A stretch of 64,000 bases of DNA, from positions 557,529,136-557,593,135 of the forward strand of contig NC_081413.1 of the NCBI RefSeq assembly GCF_030272615.1, given 5' to 3'. Below, one piece after another: positions 34,767 through 47,571 of this stretch (within the stretch, counting starts at the first letter, position 1; every line of letters starts with the position of its first letter). A program made the translations under genes and the position numbers. The notes beneath the pieces are model-generated. The model saw only the letters and a list, made by a program, of their open reading frames with translations. It did no database searches and was not told where the DNA came from. The DNA is from Cryptomeria japonica. Its lineage: Eukaryota > Streptophyta > Pinopsida > Cupressales > Cupressaceae.

Positions 34767-34985
34767 GAGGTCACAAATGGGGGGTCTCCTCCCCATTTAA
34801 ACATTCAACAATAGCACCTCAACAGATTTGAATCTTGAAAAGAACAAGAACACTACAACTTATCCATGAATCAATGAGGTTGCAAATGGGGGGCCTCATC
34901 CCCGTTTAAACATTCAACAATAGCACCCCAACATATTTGAATCTTGATGAAAAGAATATGAACACCACAACTTATCCATCACAAC
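34767..34985. repeat. 109-bp tandem duplication
   Basis: Two copies start gaggt-gcaaatgggggg style at 34767 and 34876 and share tttaaacattcaacaatagc and the acttatccat ending. They are slightly diverged. Confidence 0.85.
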
Positions 34986-35344
34986 ATGTTAATAGGAAAA
35001 ATATATTACAAATTAATTAAAAGTAAATTATGTTTTTATTTTAAATATATCAAATAATTTTAGAAGTATAATAAAATATATTTACACTTAAATTTGGCAT
35101 GTTTTATTAAATATTTTTACTTATTTAACTATGATATTATTTATAATTTATTTTTAATTTGTGTATTCTAATAAATAATATTGAAGTGTATATTTTTTAA
35201 ATTAAAATAATTAGGTTTCTTTCTTTATATATAGATTATAATTTTATAATAAATATATATTTAATGTAGAAGTTATTCTTTTGTTAAATTGTAGTAAATA
35301 AATAAAATTGTTTATTAAATTTACTTAACTTTTTTTTATCTTTT
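34986..35344. other. AT-rich spacer
   Basis: Extremely A/T-rich low-complexity sequence. Nothing recognised. Confidence 0.5.
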
Positions 35345-36780
35345 ATCTTTTTAGACTTTAATTTAGTCTAAATAGTATAATTAATCTTGTAATTGTACAA
35401 ATAATCTAATAATAAAATATTAAATATTATTAATCATTAAAATTGACCAAAATTAAATCATAGTATAAATTCTTAAAACAACTTTTTAAATATTCATAAC
35501 ACAAAAATCTTATAAAATAAAGATAAGAAATCTAATAACAAAAAGTAAAAGAATATTAATTATTAATATTAATCAAAAAATGAATCAAAGTACAAATTTT
35601 AAATTAAAATGTTTCTTTTAATACATTTCTTAATAAACACAATTCACTTTTAAATTTTATTAAATAAAAGAAATATGATCCTCAGTTTATATATTCAAAA
35701 CTTTTATTTTTCATAAATAATTATATTAAATCATAAAATCAAAATACTAAAAACATGCATTATATTAATTAACATTTAACACATACTAGGTTTTCATTAT
35801 ATAGAATGGTCAAAGGATTTTGAAGTACTTAAATGCAAAGTACTCGAGTCATTAGAACAAAACTTAAATTATAATATTTGTATAATTATTTAGAATTGTA
35901 TGATTGAGCTACATAGTAATGACAATATAATATTGTGTAATAATAAAGAGTACTGGGTATCAAGTCTATTGAGAGAATGATAATTTAATTATAATGTAGT
36001 TTGATATTTCATTATTAATAGATGTTGTTAGACTTTTTGTTTAGTCTAAAATTATCATTAATCTTGTAATTGTACACACAATCTAATAATAAAGTATAAA
36101 AGATTATTAATCATTAAAGTTGATCGAATTTAAATCATTGTACTTAAAACAACTCTTTTTTATATTCACTAATAACTAAATTTAAAAGATTATCAAATGT
36201 TAATGTTAATAACAATTTGAATTAAAGCATAACTTTAACTCAATTCTTTTAAATACTCATAGTTTTAAAAAAAATTCTTACAAATTAAAATATTTCTTTC
36301 AATAAGAATATCAATATTAAACATAATTACATTTTAACTTCTATCAAATAAAAAGAAATTTATGATCTCAATTCCATATGATTTATACATTTAACTTTTA
36401 GATTTTTATAAATAATTATATTCAATTATAAAATAAAGACATTAGAAAACACTAATTATATACTAGGTTTTGAGTCTATAAAATAATCAAAATACCTTTG
36501 AAGTGTATTATCACATGAACTAAGTGATATAAGCAAAATTAAATCATAGCACGTCAGTAAAATTATTTAGAATTGTATGATTGAGTTAGCTCAATGAATG
36601 AAAAATATAATATTGGTTTGTTGGTGAAGTTGAAAGGTTCTTAATGAGCCCACCAGGGATCAAGTCTTGTTGAGTGCAATGCTCCAACATCAAGGGATGA
36701 GATCGGGATCATGCCCCTGGTGAATGATAGAGTATTGGTAATGATAGAGTATTGGTTATCAAGACTATGATAAACTTATG
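35345..36780. repeat. Large tandem duplication, offset about 677 bp
   Basis: The segments starting near 35345 and 36030 align: ttaatcttgtaattgtaca at 35381 and 36058, and gaattgtatgattgag near 35890 and 36570. The copies are well diverged. The second copy has an additional block of about 115 bp (about 36615-36730). Confidence 0.75.
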
Positions 36781-36845
36781 TGAGAGGTGTATGTATGTAT
36801 TGGTTATCAAGACTATGATAAACTTATGTGAGAGGTGTATGTATA
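36750..36845. repeat. 48-bp perfect tandem duplication
   Basis: tattggttatcaagactatg and the following 28 bases occur at 36750 and again at 36798 without a visible difference. It is a recent local duplication. Confidence 0.92.
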
Positions 36846-37120
36846 GCAGTATATAAGATGTAAAGGATGAATAAACACATGTCTATAAGTAAAACAAAAA
36901 AAATCATATTGAATAATGTTAATATTTAATAAATAAAAGTGGATATGAAAATTGAAAGAAATGAGTATTAATTTAGGATGAAACAAGCATGATCTTTTAT
37001 GTGATACTTTTCATCTTTGATTAATTAGGAACATAAGTAACAACAAGAAATAGAAATTTAACAAAGCTATGGTTCAACTCATAACGAAGTTGATAAGGAT
37101 CTATGGGTAAGTGTAGAAAG

Positions 37121-37161
37121 ATGGGAGACCAAAAAGTGGCCACACCACCTTTTGGTCCCAT
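37121..37161. repeat. Short hairpin
   Basis: Inverted arms GACCAAAAAGTGG and CCACCTTTTGGTC with a 5-base loop, one mismatch, extended by atggga/tcccat with a 2-base offset. No associated gene. Confidence 0.75.
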
Positions 37162-37382
37162 CCAAAACATAATGCAAGTGTATTATAGCATGCTTGCATT
37201 CTGGTGAGCCTAGGCAAGTAGACACTACCAAGCCATTATGCACTCATATTATAATGTGAGCATGTTATATAACACACTTGTATTTTCAAAAATAAAAAAT
37301 TCCTCTCTCTTATCATTTCTCTCTAATTCATTATATCTTACACTCTTTCTCTCCCTTAGACTATATAAATGAAATATTTATG

Positions 37383-38597
37383 TGTAGAGTCATAAAATTG
37401 CGACCCTCACAATTTCAACCACATCTTAGGCCCTCACCTATGCAACTTCGTCTCTCTTCTCGATTGAGACCCCTCTTTGCACCTTCATTTTGAACTTCTC
37501 CCATCTCAGCCCTGATGACACCTAAGGACCCTATCCAGGCCCCAAGATAGGGCAGGACAGGGGTGTGGCACCCCTATCCCTCTTGGACAATGATGTGGCA
37601 CCCCTGTCCTACCTCTTAGGGTGGCCCTAAGATGGGTCTATCCAGCTCTTGAACACGATTTTCTCTTCGGGGACTTAAACTCTCCTTTGTCGGCCTTTGG
37701 TGGAATGAAATTGATCCTCTTGGGCATGTATAAAAAGGAGATTCAATTCCCTCATTTGGAATAAGGAAAATAAGTGAAATTCAAGCGGAAGGTCTCCATT
37801 ATCAACATCAAGCATTCAAGTCTTCAAGCATCTATCAAGTTCTCTTCTTCATGTGTCTTCTTCATTCATCCATTGGAGCAACATTACAACATTCATTTTC
37901 AAGCATGTGTATGTGTTAGGGTTTTGTCATGTTACATGCCATTTCATACAACATTTATGATTACACACAAGAAGAAAAGTAACAATCATCAATCAATTGC
38001 AGATCTACAAGGTATACATTTCTATTATTTACATTTAAGCATTTGCAATTACTTTCTTTCAAGGTTGATTCCTCAAGCAGGGTTTGACTGAGGCAGATCC
38101 CTATCCACAAACCTTCTTACCTTCTTTTTTTTGTGTAGGTTGCAAGTGCACAACTATAATTGCAGGTTTGGAAATCATTTGCAGAGACGGAAAAACCTTT
38201 TTTGGCGCACGGATTTTTCGGAGGACCAAGTACACTTTCAACTTGGTCCCAACGACTTTTCTCCAAATTTGCAGGGCAGATCCGTATTAGTCTAAATATC
38301 TCAGATCCGAAGTTACAGCGCGATCCTAAACTGGTAGCTCCATATTTCATCCATTTTTGTCTCCTTTTTTCTACATAGTCAACAAGTCAACCCTTCCATT
38401 TACAAAAGAGGTTAAATCGCATTCCCACCCTTGCAATCCACTTGGTATTCACATCCTTATTCTCCTTGGATTTGGATCTAGTGGATTCAAGCCCCTCTTT
38501 TGAATGTAAAGTATCTCCCAAGTGAAAATCATCCTAGTGGTTTCATTTCTCTCTCCTAGGTGGGGAACCACTAGGATCCAATTTTCCACTTTACATT
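37383..38597 (+). repeat. 5' LTR of the LARD-like element (minimum extent)
   Basis: Aligns with 50761-52023. The copies part company at tttaca, where the right one runs into the gap, so the true LTR end lies somewhere after 38597 and before 39447. The right copy lacks about 25 bases present near 38283-38310 (between AGATC repeats), and it has two more GC-rich minisatellite units. Confidence 0.8.
37729..37737 (+). promoter_or_regulatory. LTR TATA box
   Basis: TATAAAAAG about 345 bases into the LTR, matched by TATAAAAGG in the other LTR. This position marks the U3/R boundary region. Confidence 0.7.
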
Positions 38598-39446
38598 TTG
38601 GCAAACCCCACGTCTTACATCTTACTTCTGATTTCTTATTATTAGATCTGAATAATTGCAATTTGAATTTCAAGATTTCATTTCCGATTTTGATCTTTTT
38701 GCAAATTTTAGAGGTTAATTGCATAAAAACCCTAATTTGCATTTTGAGAAAATTGAGCTTGTGAAGTGTAGCATTTTAGTTGCTTGTTTCAGATTTGATT
38801 CCTATTTTCAAAATTGCAATTCAAATCTTTCTTTTCATTCTGCAAATTAAGTGGTTAAAAATCAAAACCCTAATTTTTAAGAATCTCCTATTTTCAACCT
38901 TTGACTGTCAATTTGACCAATCTAGACATCTCCAAATCAGCTATTTTTTTTTATTCCACAACAAAATCATAATTTCTATAATCCCTTAAAATTTCAAAAA
39001 AAGTTGGTCTTGGTCCTTGGTTTTTTTTCCAGAAATTTCGGGAGTCGGAATTAATTGTATTTTTCTACTTAATTCCAGAAAATTGGCGTACTTTATCAAT
39101 TTTTACACCTCTTAAGGTCAACAACAAATTCGAATTTCAACACTCTCAATTTTTAAATTAATTTTCATAAAAGGTCCTAATTTTAGATCTTCTTTCCAAG
39201 TAAATTAAGATTTTAATTAAGAGACTTTCAATGGCAATTAATGGATTAGATTTATTCGCCATTTCACACATGATTACATTATTTTTAGCATATATTTATT
39301 ACAATCATGTGTTTTATAATGGATTCTTTCATTTCATGTTGCTTCTTTTCATTAATAGCACTTGGTCATATTGTGTTGCTAGGATTTCAAAGTCATTTCC
39401 TTTTTAAATTGATCTCAATGCTTCCATATATCATTTTTGTTGCATT
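38598..39446 (+). other. LTR end and leader of the LARD-like element
   Basis: AT-rich. It must contain the 5' LTR end and primer-binding site, but no match to TGGTATCAGAGC is present. A TGGCG at about 39085 is the only weak candidate. No gene. Confidence 0.4.
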
Positions 39447-39907
39447 ATGGTGATATTGTTAACAAAATGTATTTCATATGTTAATCACCTTAAGGATTTT
39501 GTAGATCCCAATCTTAGAGATATTAATCCTTGTACCTCTCCTAGGGTATCTTGTGTGAAGGAGATGAGAGCTAATACTTCAACCAATGATCTTTTTGAAA
39601 AAGAGAAAGCATTGGAAAACAATATGGGCCCATCTTCTTCTTATACACATACCCTTGAGCAAGGGGGCAAAAACCAAAGTATCAACATTCTTACATCTTT
39701 AGACCCTCCTTATTCTCCTAGGACTTATCTTCAACATCAAAATATATGTAGAGAGGATGATGTTATGCATTTTATTCATGATATTTCCCCTCCCATAGAA
39801 CTAAGTAAAGATGAACTTTTAGATGATGAAAATGTTCATTCCCAATCTCCCAAAAAGGATAAGCATGACAAAGGAAAGCAGATTATCCTTTCACATGATA
39901 TTCTTTC
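39447..39907 (+). pseudogene. Gag-like frame of the LARD-like element, part 1
   Basis: An open frame from ATG 39447 runs for about 153 codons up to the copia insertion at 39908. It is hydrophilic, rich in Ser, Asp and Lys (PKKDKHDKGKQ near the end). The same frame continues after the insertion at 47572 once one copy of the 5-base target duplication is discounted. The N-terminal part has no motif I recognise. Confidence 0.6.
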
Positions 39908-41442
39908 TGATAGTTCTGATACTAAATGTTTAGTACATATGTCAAGCTAATAAGATGAGAGGGGGGGGTGAATCATATAAACTTAATCTTCCATAAAATC
40001 AACAGATTCAACCTCGGTAACCTTATCAGAAAAACTGCAAGGCATGCAAACTCATAAACAGATAAGATCACAAAACATACAACACCAGATTTAAAGTGGA
40101 AACCCAAATAGGGAAAAACCACTGTGGGATTTCGGACCCACTAAGAAATATACTCTTCTAGAGTATGCTCGGTTAAAAGCAAATCTTGTTAAAGATTACA
40201 ATCACATTGCTAGATGTGACCCGGTTAAGGGATTTCCCTCATATCTGTTAGGATCTTCACCTTGTTAGAAGTGACCTTGTTAAAGGATTTCAAACACTCA
40301 ATCAGAATGTCACCTTGCTAGAGGGTTGTAGACATAAGACTGTTAAGTCCACTCGGTTAAGAGATTTTCTGTCACTTTACAAAATAACAGTAAAAATCTA
40401 TCTGCAACTTCACATCTAAAATGCTAAAGTAGATTCTTATTTGCTCAATACAATCTAGTCATAGGACTTATCTTGTCCATCTGTTGGGCTCTATACTCTG
40501 TTATTCAAACAGGTCTTCAAGCTTCTGTGCTCGGTAATCACCATGTAGCATCCCTATGCTTACACTTGCCTGCATACATTGTTTAACAATAGTTCCTTGT
40601 TTATAAATAATTTGCCAACCGCTTAATCTCCTTGATCACATATCCCATGATCAATCATAGCCATCAGATCTTCAAACTTGACCAGGTTCAATGTATCCTT
40701 TGATCCGAAAACATTTTACCCCACCTTGGAACTTGCATACATTTCTTGGAACTTGTGCTAGGGTATTGCGGTTCAATATGAGCTATAGATCTTCCTGTCG
40801 ATCTTTCATTGTCATAGATCCTTAACAACCTTTATACATGTTGTAACAATCATTTAATCATAACCAGCTCATCAGCTTCCTTCATTAAATAATGCTTTTA
40901 TTCATTCAATGCATTCTATTATTACTCGGTTGCAACTCGGTAAATACTAAACTTCACTCGGTAGACATTCTACCTTCATTAACCGATAGTGATAACCTTA
41001 GGGTTTACCGACTAGGTTCCTTAGGGTTTACCGACTAGGTTCTTTGCTCGGTAACATAGTATAGTATTAACCTTATAATCAACAACATATGTAGGATATC
41101 AAAACAATCTAAACATCATGATCTCATCATTGTCTAACTCGGTAATAGTTGCCCATTGAATAACTTATTCCTCCCCTTATTCATCACATTCTTTATGTGT
41201 CTTTTACCGACAACTTTATACTCACCAAATCATACTTCTTAAGATATGGCAACATCATACTGAATTAGAAAATCAATTTCTTGACATCAATGACAAAATA
41301 ATAATATTAAGATAGTAAACATCCTTAATCAGTTATATCCATAATCATCAACAACCTTCTCAATATCCTAATTGAAATGCCAACAATCTCTCATTGTAAT
41401 TGGAATGCCAACGATCTCCCTTTGTCTGTTATAATGCCAACA
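39908..41442 (-). repeat. Copia 3' LTR
   Basis: Starts TGATAGTTCTG and ends ATGCCAACA on the plus strand, so TGTTGGCAT...ATCA on the element strand. It holds a run of eight Gs at 39961-39968 where the other LTR has eighteen. Confidence 0.95.
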
Positions 41443-41454
41443 ATCTCCCCCTTT
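41443..41454 (-). other. Copia polypurine tract
   Basis: The minus strand reads AAAGGGGGAGAT immediately before TGTTGGCAT, the standard primer for plus-strand synthesis. Confidence 0.85.
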
Positions 41455-41799
41455 AGCATTGATGGAAAAACCAATTGATTTGACCTAAATGATTCGGATT
41501 GTTGTGAGATTCTGAAATGCTCTCCCCCTGTCATCAGTCTTCTCCCCCATACATTAGTCTTCTCCCCCTTTGACAACAATGCCAAAAAGAAAACTAAAAC
41601 ATAATTTCTTCCGTTGAGAAGTGAATTCCTTGCTGTTATGTGTCAACTTAGTCTCAGTCAGAGCATTATGTCTTCAATTCCTGTTCCTTGTTATTGTTTC
41701 CTGCACACCTTTAGAAAACCTCCTAAAGTGTGTAAATCAGCATCAACTCCTAAAAGATATTTTGTAGAGTCATTGAATTGATGCTTTCACCGAACTTGG

Positions 41800-44087
41800 T
41801 CAGTGAATGGAAGATAGGGGTAGGACCCCTAATTGACTTCCGAGATACTCAAAAGTGTCCCTTGGCAGTGGCTTGGTGAAGATATCTACTATTTGTTCCT
41901 TTGTGCTAACATACTCCAACACCACTTTCTTCTCTTGAACTTCTTCTCTAAGATAATGATGCTTGATAGAGATGTGCTTTGTCTTAGAGTGCATAACAGG
42001 ATTCTTTGAAATGTTTATGGCACTAGTATTGTCACAGAATATAGTTACTAGCTCAGTAACTTGCTCATTTATGTCTTCCAAGAGTTGTTTGATCCATGCT
42101 ATATTGGTACAATTCAATGTTGCAGCAACATATTCAGCTTCTGTTGTTGACTGTGAAACACATCCTTGTTTCTTGCTAAGCCAACTTACTAGTCTTTCTC
42201 CTAAAAAGAAAGCTCCTCCACTTGTGCTTTTCATGTCATCAATGTTGCCTGCCCAATCAGCATCAGTATAAAATTTTAAATCAAAAACATTTCCTTTCGG
42301 ATATACTAAGCCATAATCTTCAGTGCCTTTCAGGTATCTAAAAATTTTCTTGATTGATGTCATGTGTGTTTCCTTGGGATCTGCAGAGAATCTTGCAACT
42401 ATACCTACTGCATGTGCAATATCAGGCCTGCTGTGAACAACATATTGCAGCTTTCCAATCATGGATCGGTAAAGTGTCTCATCAACAGATGCAGATTCAT
42501 CATTCTTTGATAGTTTATAGTTGGTAGTCATAGGAGTACTCACTAGTTTTGAATCCTCCATTCCAAATTTCTTCAAGATTTCCTTTAAGTACTTGGATTG
42601 AGTAATGAAAATCTCATCTTTCATTTGCAGAATCTGTAGACCTATAAAATACTTTATCTCACCAATTAATGACATCTCAAATTCTTTGCTCATTTCATTT
42701 CCAAAGTTCTTGCATAGAGAGACATTTCCACAAAAGATAATATCATCAACAAATATGGCTGAGATTAGTATTCCATTTTCATCGTTCTTCATGTACATGT
42801 TACTGTTTTCACTAGTTCTTATGAAACCAATTTCGATCAAATAAGAGTGCAATCTCTCATACCATGCTCTAGGTGTTTGTTTCAAACCATATAAAGCTTT
42901 GTTCAATTTACATACCTGATCTTTATTCTTATCTTCAACAAATCCTTCAGGTTGTTCAATAAAAACTTCTTCTTCTAATATACCATTCAGAAATGCAATT
43001 TTGACATCCATTTGATATACCTTGAAATTCTTGTAAGTAACATATGCCAACAATGTTCTTACTCCTTTAAGTCTTGCCACAGGTGCAAAATTCTCACCAT
43101 AATCAATTCCTTCTTCTTGGGCATAACCTTTGCAAACTAGTCTTGCTTTATTTCTAATAACCTCACCTTTTTCATTCAGCTTGTTTCTGAAAATCCACTT
43201 TGTACTGATTGCATTTTTGTCCTTCGGTCTTGGGACTAGTGTCCATGTGTCATTCTTCTTGATTTGATCAATCTCTTCTATCATAGCATTTATCCAATCT
43301 TCACTGTTAAATGCCTCTTTCACTATCCTCGGTTCAAATTCAGATATCAAACATGTGTTCTGTCTCAGTTTGTTCCTTGTCATCACTGGATCATTCTTAT
43401 CTCCTATAATCTGACTTGATGCATGATTCCTTCTGACATACTTGGCTAATACAGGCTCGGTAGGCTCTGTATGATCTTCTTCATCACTCGGTAACTGGAT
43501 ATTCTCTTCATTTTCTTCAACAGTTCTCTCAGTAAGACTTATCGGTTGAACATAGACAAATTCATCATAATCTTTTGGTTCCTTGGAATTTCCTTCATCA
43601 TTTCTTTCTGCAAATTCATCAATTTTCACATTTGCACTTTCTACTATTTTGTTAGATGATTTGATCAGACATTTAAATGCTTTGCTTCTAGAAGAATAGC
43701 CTAGAAATGTTCCTTCTTCACTTTTCTGATCAAACTTGCCATTTCTATCATCTTTGTGAACATAGCATCTACTTTCAAAGATTTTGAAGTAAATTACATT
43801 AGGTTTCTTGTCATACCAGATTTCATATGGTGTCTTCAAAGTTCCTTTCTTCAGTTGTACTCGGTTCAGGGTGTAAACTATTGTGCTTATTGCTTCTCTC
43901 CAAAATGTTTGTGACAGTTTATTTTCAATCATCAGGGTTCTGGCACAATCCACAATAGATCTGTTTCTTCTCTCAGCAATTCCATTTTGTTGTGGAGTTA
44001 TCGATGCAGAGACTTGTCTTTTTATACCATGATCATTGCAGAATAAGTTGAACTCATCAGATGTGAACTCTCCTCCTTGTCTGATCT
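41800..44087 (-). pseudogene. Copia integrase C-part, reverse transcriptase and RNase H
   Basis: One long open frame, intact from a frameshift near 44088 down to the stop at 41800. It begins with the end of the integrase core ([12 protein letters not shown], holding the catalytic Glu). Then come [42 protein letters not shown] and the catalytic FVDDIIF (usually YVDD) of reverse transcriptase. RNase H follows ([44 protein letters not shown]). The end, [15 protein letters not shown], is typical of plant copia polyproteins. Every conserved block is present, so this half may still be functional in trans. Confidence 0.94.
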
Positions 44088-45175
44088 AAGACATTTCAGT
44101 TGTCTTCCTGTTTCATTTTCAACTCTTGCCTTGTACCATTTAAACATTTGAAAAGCTTCTAATTTTTCTTTTAAAAACATTACTGACATCATCCTTGAGT
44201 AATCATCCACAAATAGTATGAAATATTTATCACCATAATAACTCTGAACTTTCATAGGACCACAAAGATCAGTATGCACAAGATCTAAAATTCCCTTAGA
44301 AGTGTAGGACTTACTTGTAAAGCTTGATCTTGTCATCTTACCCATCTGGCATCCATGAGACATCGCATTCTCAGGTTTTTCAAGACTCAGTAGACCTCTT
44401 ACTCGGTGCTTCTTGCTTATTTTGATCAGATTATCAAAATTTACATGACAAAACCTTTTATGCCATAACCAGGTATCATCTATCTTTGCATATAGACACT
44501 TATTCCGAGTTGAGTCAAGGTGAAATGTGTTACCTTTTGTTTGTGTCCCGGTAGCAGCTAACTTTCCATGCTTGTCATGAACTTTGACAATTCCTTTCTG
44601 AAATTCTATTCGGTAACCTTTGTTGTTTAGTTGTGCTACACTCAACAAATTGTATTTCAAACCTTCAACCCAATAAACATCATTGCATTTTGCATTGTCA
44701 AGAAGTGTTATAGATCCTTTACCTCTTACTGGATATGGTGCATCATTACCAAATCTTACATAGCCTCCATCATAATCTTCTAATATAACAAACTCGTGTT
44801 TATCACCTGTCATGTGATGTGAGCATCCACTATCTATGATCCACGAGTCATTAGTATTTATGTGAGATATTAGGGCTTTTTCTTCATACCTTTCTTCATC
44901 TGATCCATCTTTGATAGCCACATAAAATACTTCCTTTGTATCAATTTCATCTGATTTATCATCATTGGATTCCTCATCAGTTATTAAGCATGACTTTCTA
45001 TCTCTTCTTCTAAAGTCTCGGTGTCCTCTGTAATGATTATCTTTCTGTCTGTTATCTCGGTAATCTCTCTTTTCACTAGATTCTTTGTCAGGACAGTTAG
45101 AAGCCATATGTCCTATCTTATCACAATTGAAACATTTCAAAGGTAGTTTTCCTTTATACTTACCTTTGCCTCTCG
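44088..45175 (-). pseudogene. Copia zinc knuckle, protease and integrase N-part
   Basis: Starting after a TGA near 45177 (a CGA to TGA change fits), the frame gives zinc knuckle CFNCDKIGHMASNC (C-X2-C-X4-H-X4-C, complete). The protease motif is WIIDSGCSHHMTGD near 44830. The pre-integrase HKRFCHVNFDNL and the integrase first Asp in LVHTDLCGPM and second in FVDDYSRM follow. The frame ends because one base is missing in a G/A-rich stretch near 44088, which separates it from the reverse-transcriptase frame. Confidence 0.92.
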
Positions 45176-45187
45176 ATCACCTTCTGG

Positions 45188-45982
45188 CTAATAGTGCTTC
45201 AAACTCTTCTTGCTTCTTGATTTCCTCATATAGTTTGTGCACTTTTTCCATGTTCTTGCAAAATCTCTCACTTGCTCCACTGTGATCTCCTTCAGAATAC
45301 TTATACTTTCTATCATTGTAATCACCAGATTCATCAAGATGAAAAGAACTAAATGCAATTCAACTTTATTTACCGAAGACCCACTGTTATCAAAATTACT
45401 TAATTCAAATGCATGTAGCTTACCAATAGTAGCATCCAAAGAAACTAGCATATTGGGCACAGACCTCAATCCATTGATTGCAAAGACTCGGATTGCATAA
45501 GATGGTAGAAGGGTTCTTAACAACTTACTTGTTATATCCTTTTCTTCAATAGTTCCACCTGCTCCTTTGATATGATTGACAATCTCCTTTAATCTTGTAC
45601 TGTACTGGGTTATGTTCTCACCTTCATTCATCCTCATAGATTCAAGTTGTCCTCTTAGACTATCCACTTTTGCTCTTTGAACATGTTCATCACTACCATA
45701 CACAGATATGAGCTTGTCTCACATTGCCTTTGCATCATTGCAGCCTTCTAGATCATTAAACTCTGAGTCGGTCAATGCAGATGTTATTTCAATCATTGCT
45801 TGGATATGTTCTTGCTTTGCCTTTATCTCTTCCACTGTCAATGGATAGGTGCTAGGTGTAATGAAATCATTCTCCAGATAATATACATCATATTCTCCAA
45901 CTCCTGATAGGTGCAGCTTCATCCTTTTCTGCCATGTAGAGAAACTTGACTTGTTTAGCTTCGATGCATCTCTCTTATACAT
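45188..45982 (-). pseudogene. Copia gag
   Basis: Starts at 45982 or slightly upstream. It shows the UBN2-type copia gag pattern: FSTWQKRMKLHL, then LISVYGSDEHVQRAKVDSLRGQL near the middle, then LLRTLLPSYAIRVFAI. It is interrupted by TGA at 45719-45721 (TGG to TGA fits) and by a frameshift between about 45370 and 45210. Gag assembles the virus-like particle. Confidence 0.88.
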
Positions 45983-46033
45983 CTTTGGATCTTTGCCTCA
46001 AGTACCTTTAAACTTTTTCTTCCAGAGTCCAAA

Positions 46034-46045
46034 GCTCTGATACCA
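46034..46045 (-). other. Copia primer-binding site (tRNA-iMet)
   Basis: The minus strand reads TGGTATCAGAGC exactly, two bases inside the 5' LTR end. Confidence 0.95.
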
Positions 46046-46047
46046 AT

Positions 46048-47571
46048 TGATAGTTCTGATACTAAATGTTTAGTACAGATGTCAAGCTAATAAGATGAGA
46101 GGGGGGGGGGGGGGGGGGTGAATCATATAAACTTAATCTTCCATAAAATCAACAGATTCAACCTCGGTAACCTTATCAGAAAAACTGTAAAGCATGCAAA
46201 CTCATAAATAGATAAGATCACAAAACATATAACACCAGATTTAACGTGGAAACCCAAATAGGGAAAAACCACTGTGGGATTTTGGACCCACTAAGAAATA
46301 TACTCTTCTAGAGTATGCTCGGTTAAAAGCAAATCCTGTTAAAGATTACAAACACATTGCTAGATGTGACCCGGTTAAGGGATTTCCCTCAGATCTGTTA
46401 GGATCTTCACCTTGTTAGAAGTGACCTTGTTAAAGGATTTCAAACACTCAATCAAAATGTCACCTTGCTAGAGGGTTTTACAAATAAGATTGTTAAGTCC
46501 ACTTGGTTAAGAGATTTTCTGTCACTTTACAAAATAACAGTAATAAAAATCTTCTACAACTTCACATCTAAAATGTTAAAGCAGATTCTTATTTGCTCAA
46601 TACAATCTAGTCATAGGACTTATCTTGTCCATCTGTTGGGCTCTATACTCTGTTATTCAAACAGGTCTTCAAGCTTCTGTGCTCGGTAATCACTATGTAG
46701 CATCCCTGTGCTTACACTTGCCCACATACATTGTTTAACAACAGTTCCTTATTTATAAATAATTTGCCAATCGCTTAATCTCCTTGATGACATATCCCAT
46801 GATCAATCATAGCCATCAGATCTTCAAACTTGACCAGGTTCAATGTATCCTTCGATCTAAAAATGTTTTACCCCGCCTTGGAACTTGCATACATTTCTTG
46901 GAACTTGTGCTAGGGTATTGCGGTTCAATCTGAGTTGTAGATCTTCCTGCCGATCTTTCATTGCCATAGATCCTTAACAACCTTTATACACGTTGTAACA
47001 ATCATTTAATCATAACCAGCTCATCAACTTCCTTCATTAAATAATGCTTTTATTCATTCAATGCATTCTATTATTACTCGGTTGCAACTCGGTAAATACT
47101 AAACTTCACTCGGTAGACATTCTACCTTCATTAACCGATAATGATAACCTTAGGGTTTACCGACTAGGTTCTTTGCTCAATAACATAGTATAGTATTAAC
47201 CTTACAATCAACAACATATGTAGGATATCAAAACAATCTAAACATCATGATCTCATCATTGTCTAACTCGGTAATAGTTGCCCATTGAATAACTTATTCC
47301 TCCCCATATTCACCACATTCTTTCTGTGTCTTTTACCGACAACTTTATACTCACCAAATCATACTTCTTAAGATATGGCAACATCATATTGAATTAAAAA
47401 ATCAATTTCTTGACATCAATGACAAAATAATAATATTACGACAGCAAACATCCTTAATCAGTTATATCCATAATCATCAACAACCATCTCAATATCCTAA
47501 TTGAAATGCCAACAAACTCTCATTGTAATTGGAATGCCAACAATCTCCCTTTGTCTGTTATAATGCCAACA
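46048..47571 (-). repeat. Copia 5' LTR
   Basis: Near-identical to 39908-41442 with the same termini. Contains an 18-G run at 46101-46118. Confidence 0.95.

Larger units (their letters stand above)
39908..47571 (-). mobile_element. Ty1/copia LTR retrotransposon, nearly complete
   Basis: LTRs of 1535 and 1524 bp bound gag, protease, integrase, reverse transcriptase and RNase H in copia order on the minus strand, with primer-binding site and polypurine tract. Flanking pentamers ctttc (39903-39907) and ccttc (47572-47576) form a target duplication with one difference. The LTRs look very similar, so insertion was fairly recent. I found only four or five disabling changes, and most are C-to-T type. 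Confidence 0.95.

Noticed and set aside
38598-39446. TGGCG near 39085 as a firm primer-binding site
   Set aside because: Only five bases match and the LTR end cannot be fixed, because the other LTR is cut by the gap.
42605-42844. Plus-strand open frames within 41963-42844
   Set aside because: They are opposite-strand shadows of the copia reverse transcriptase.
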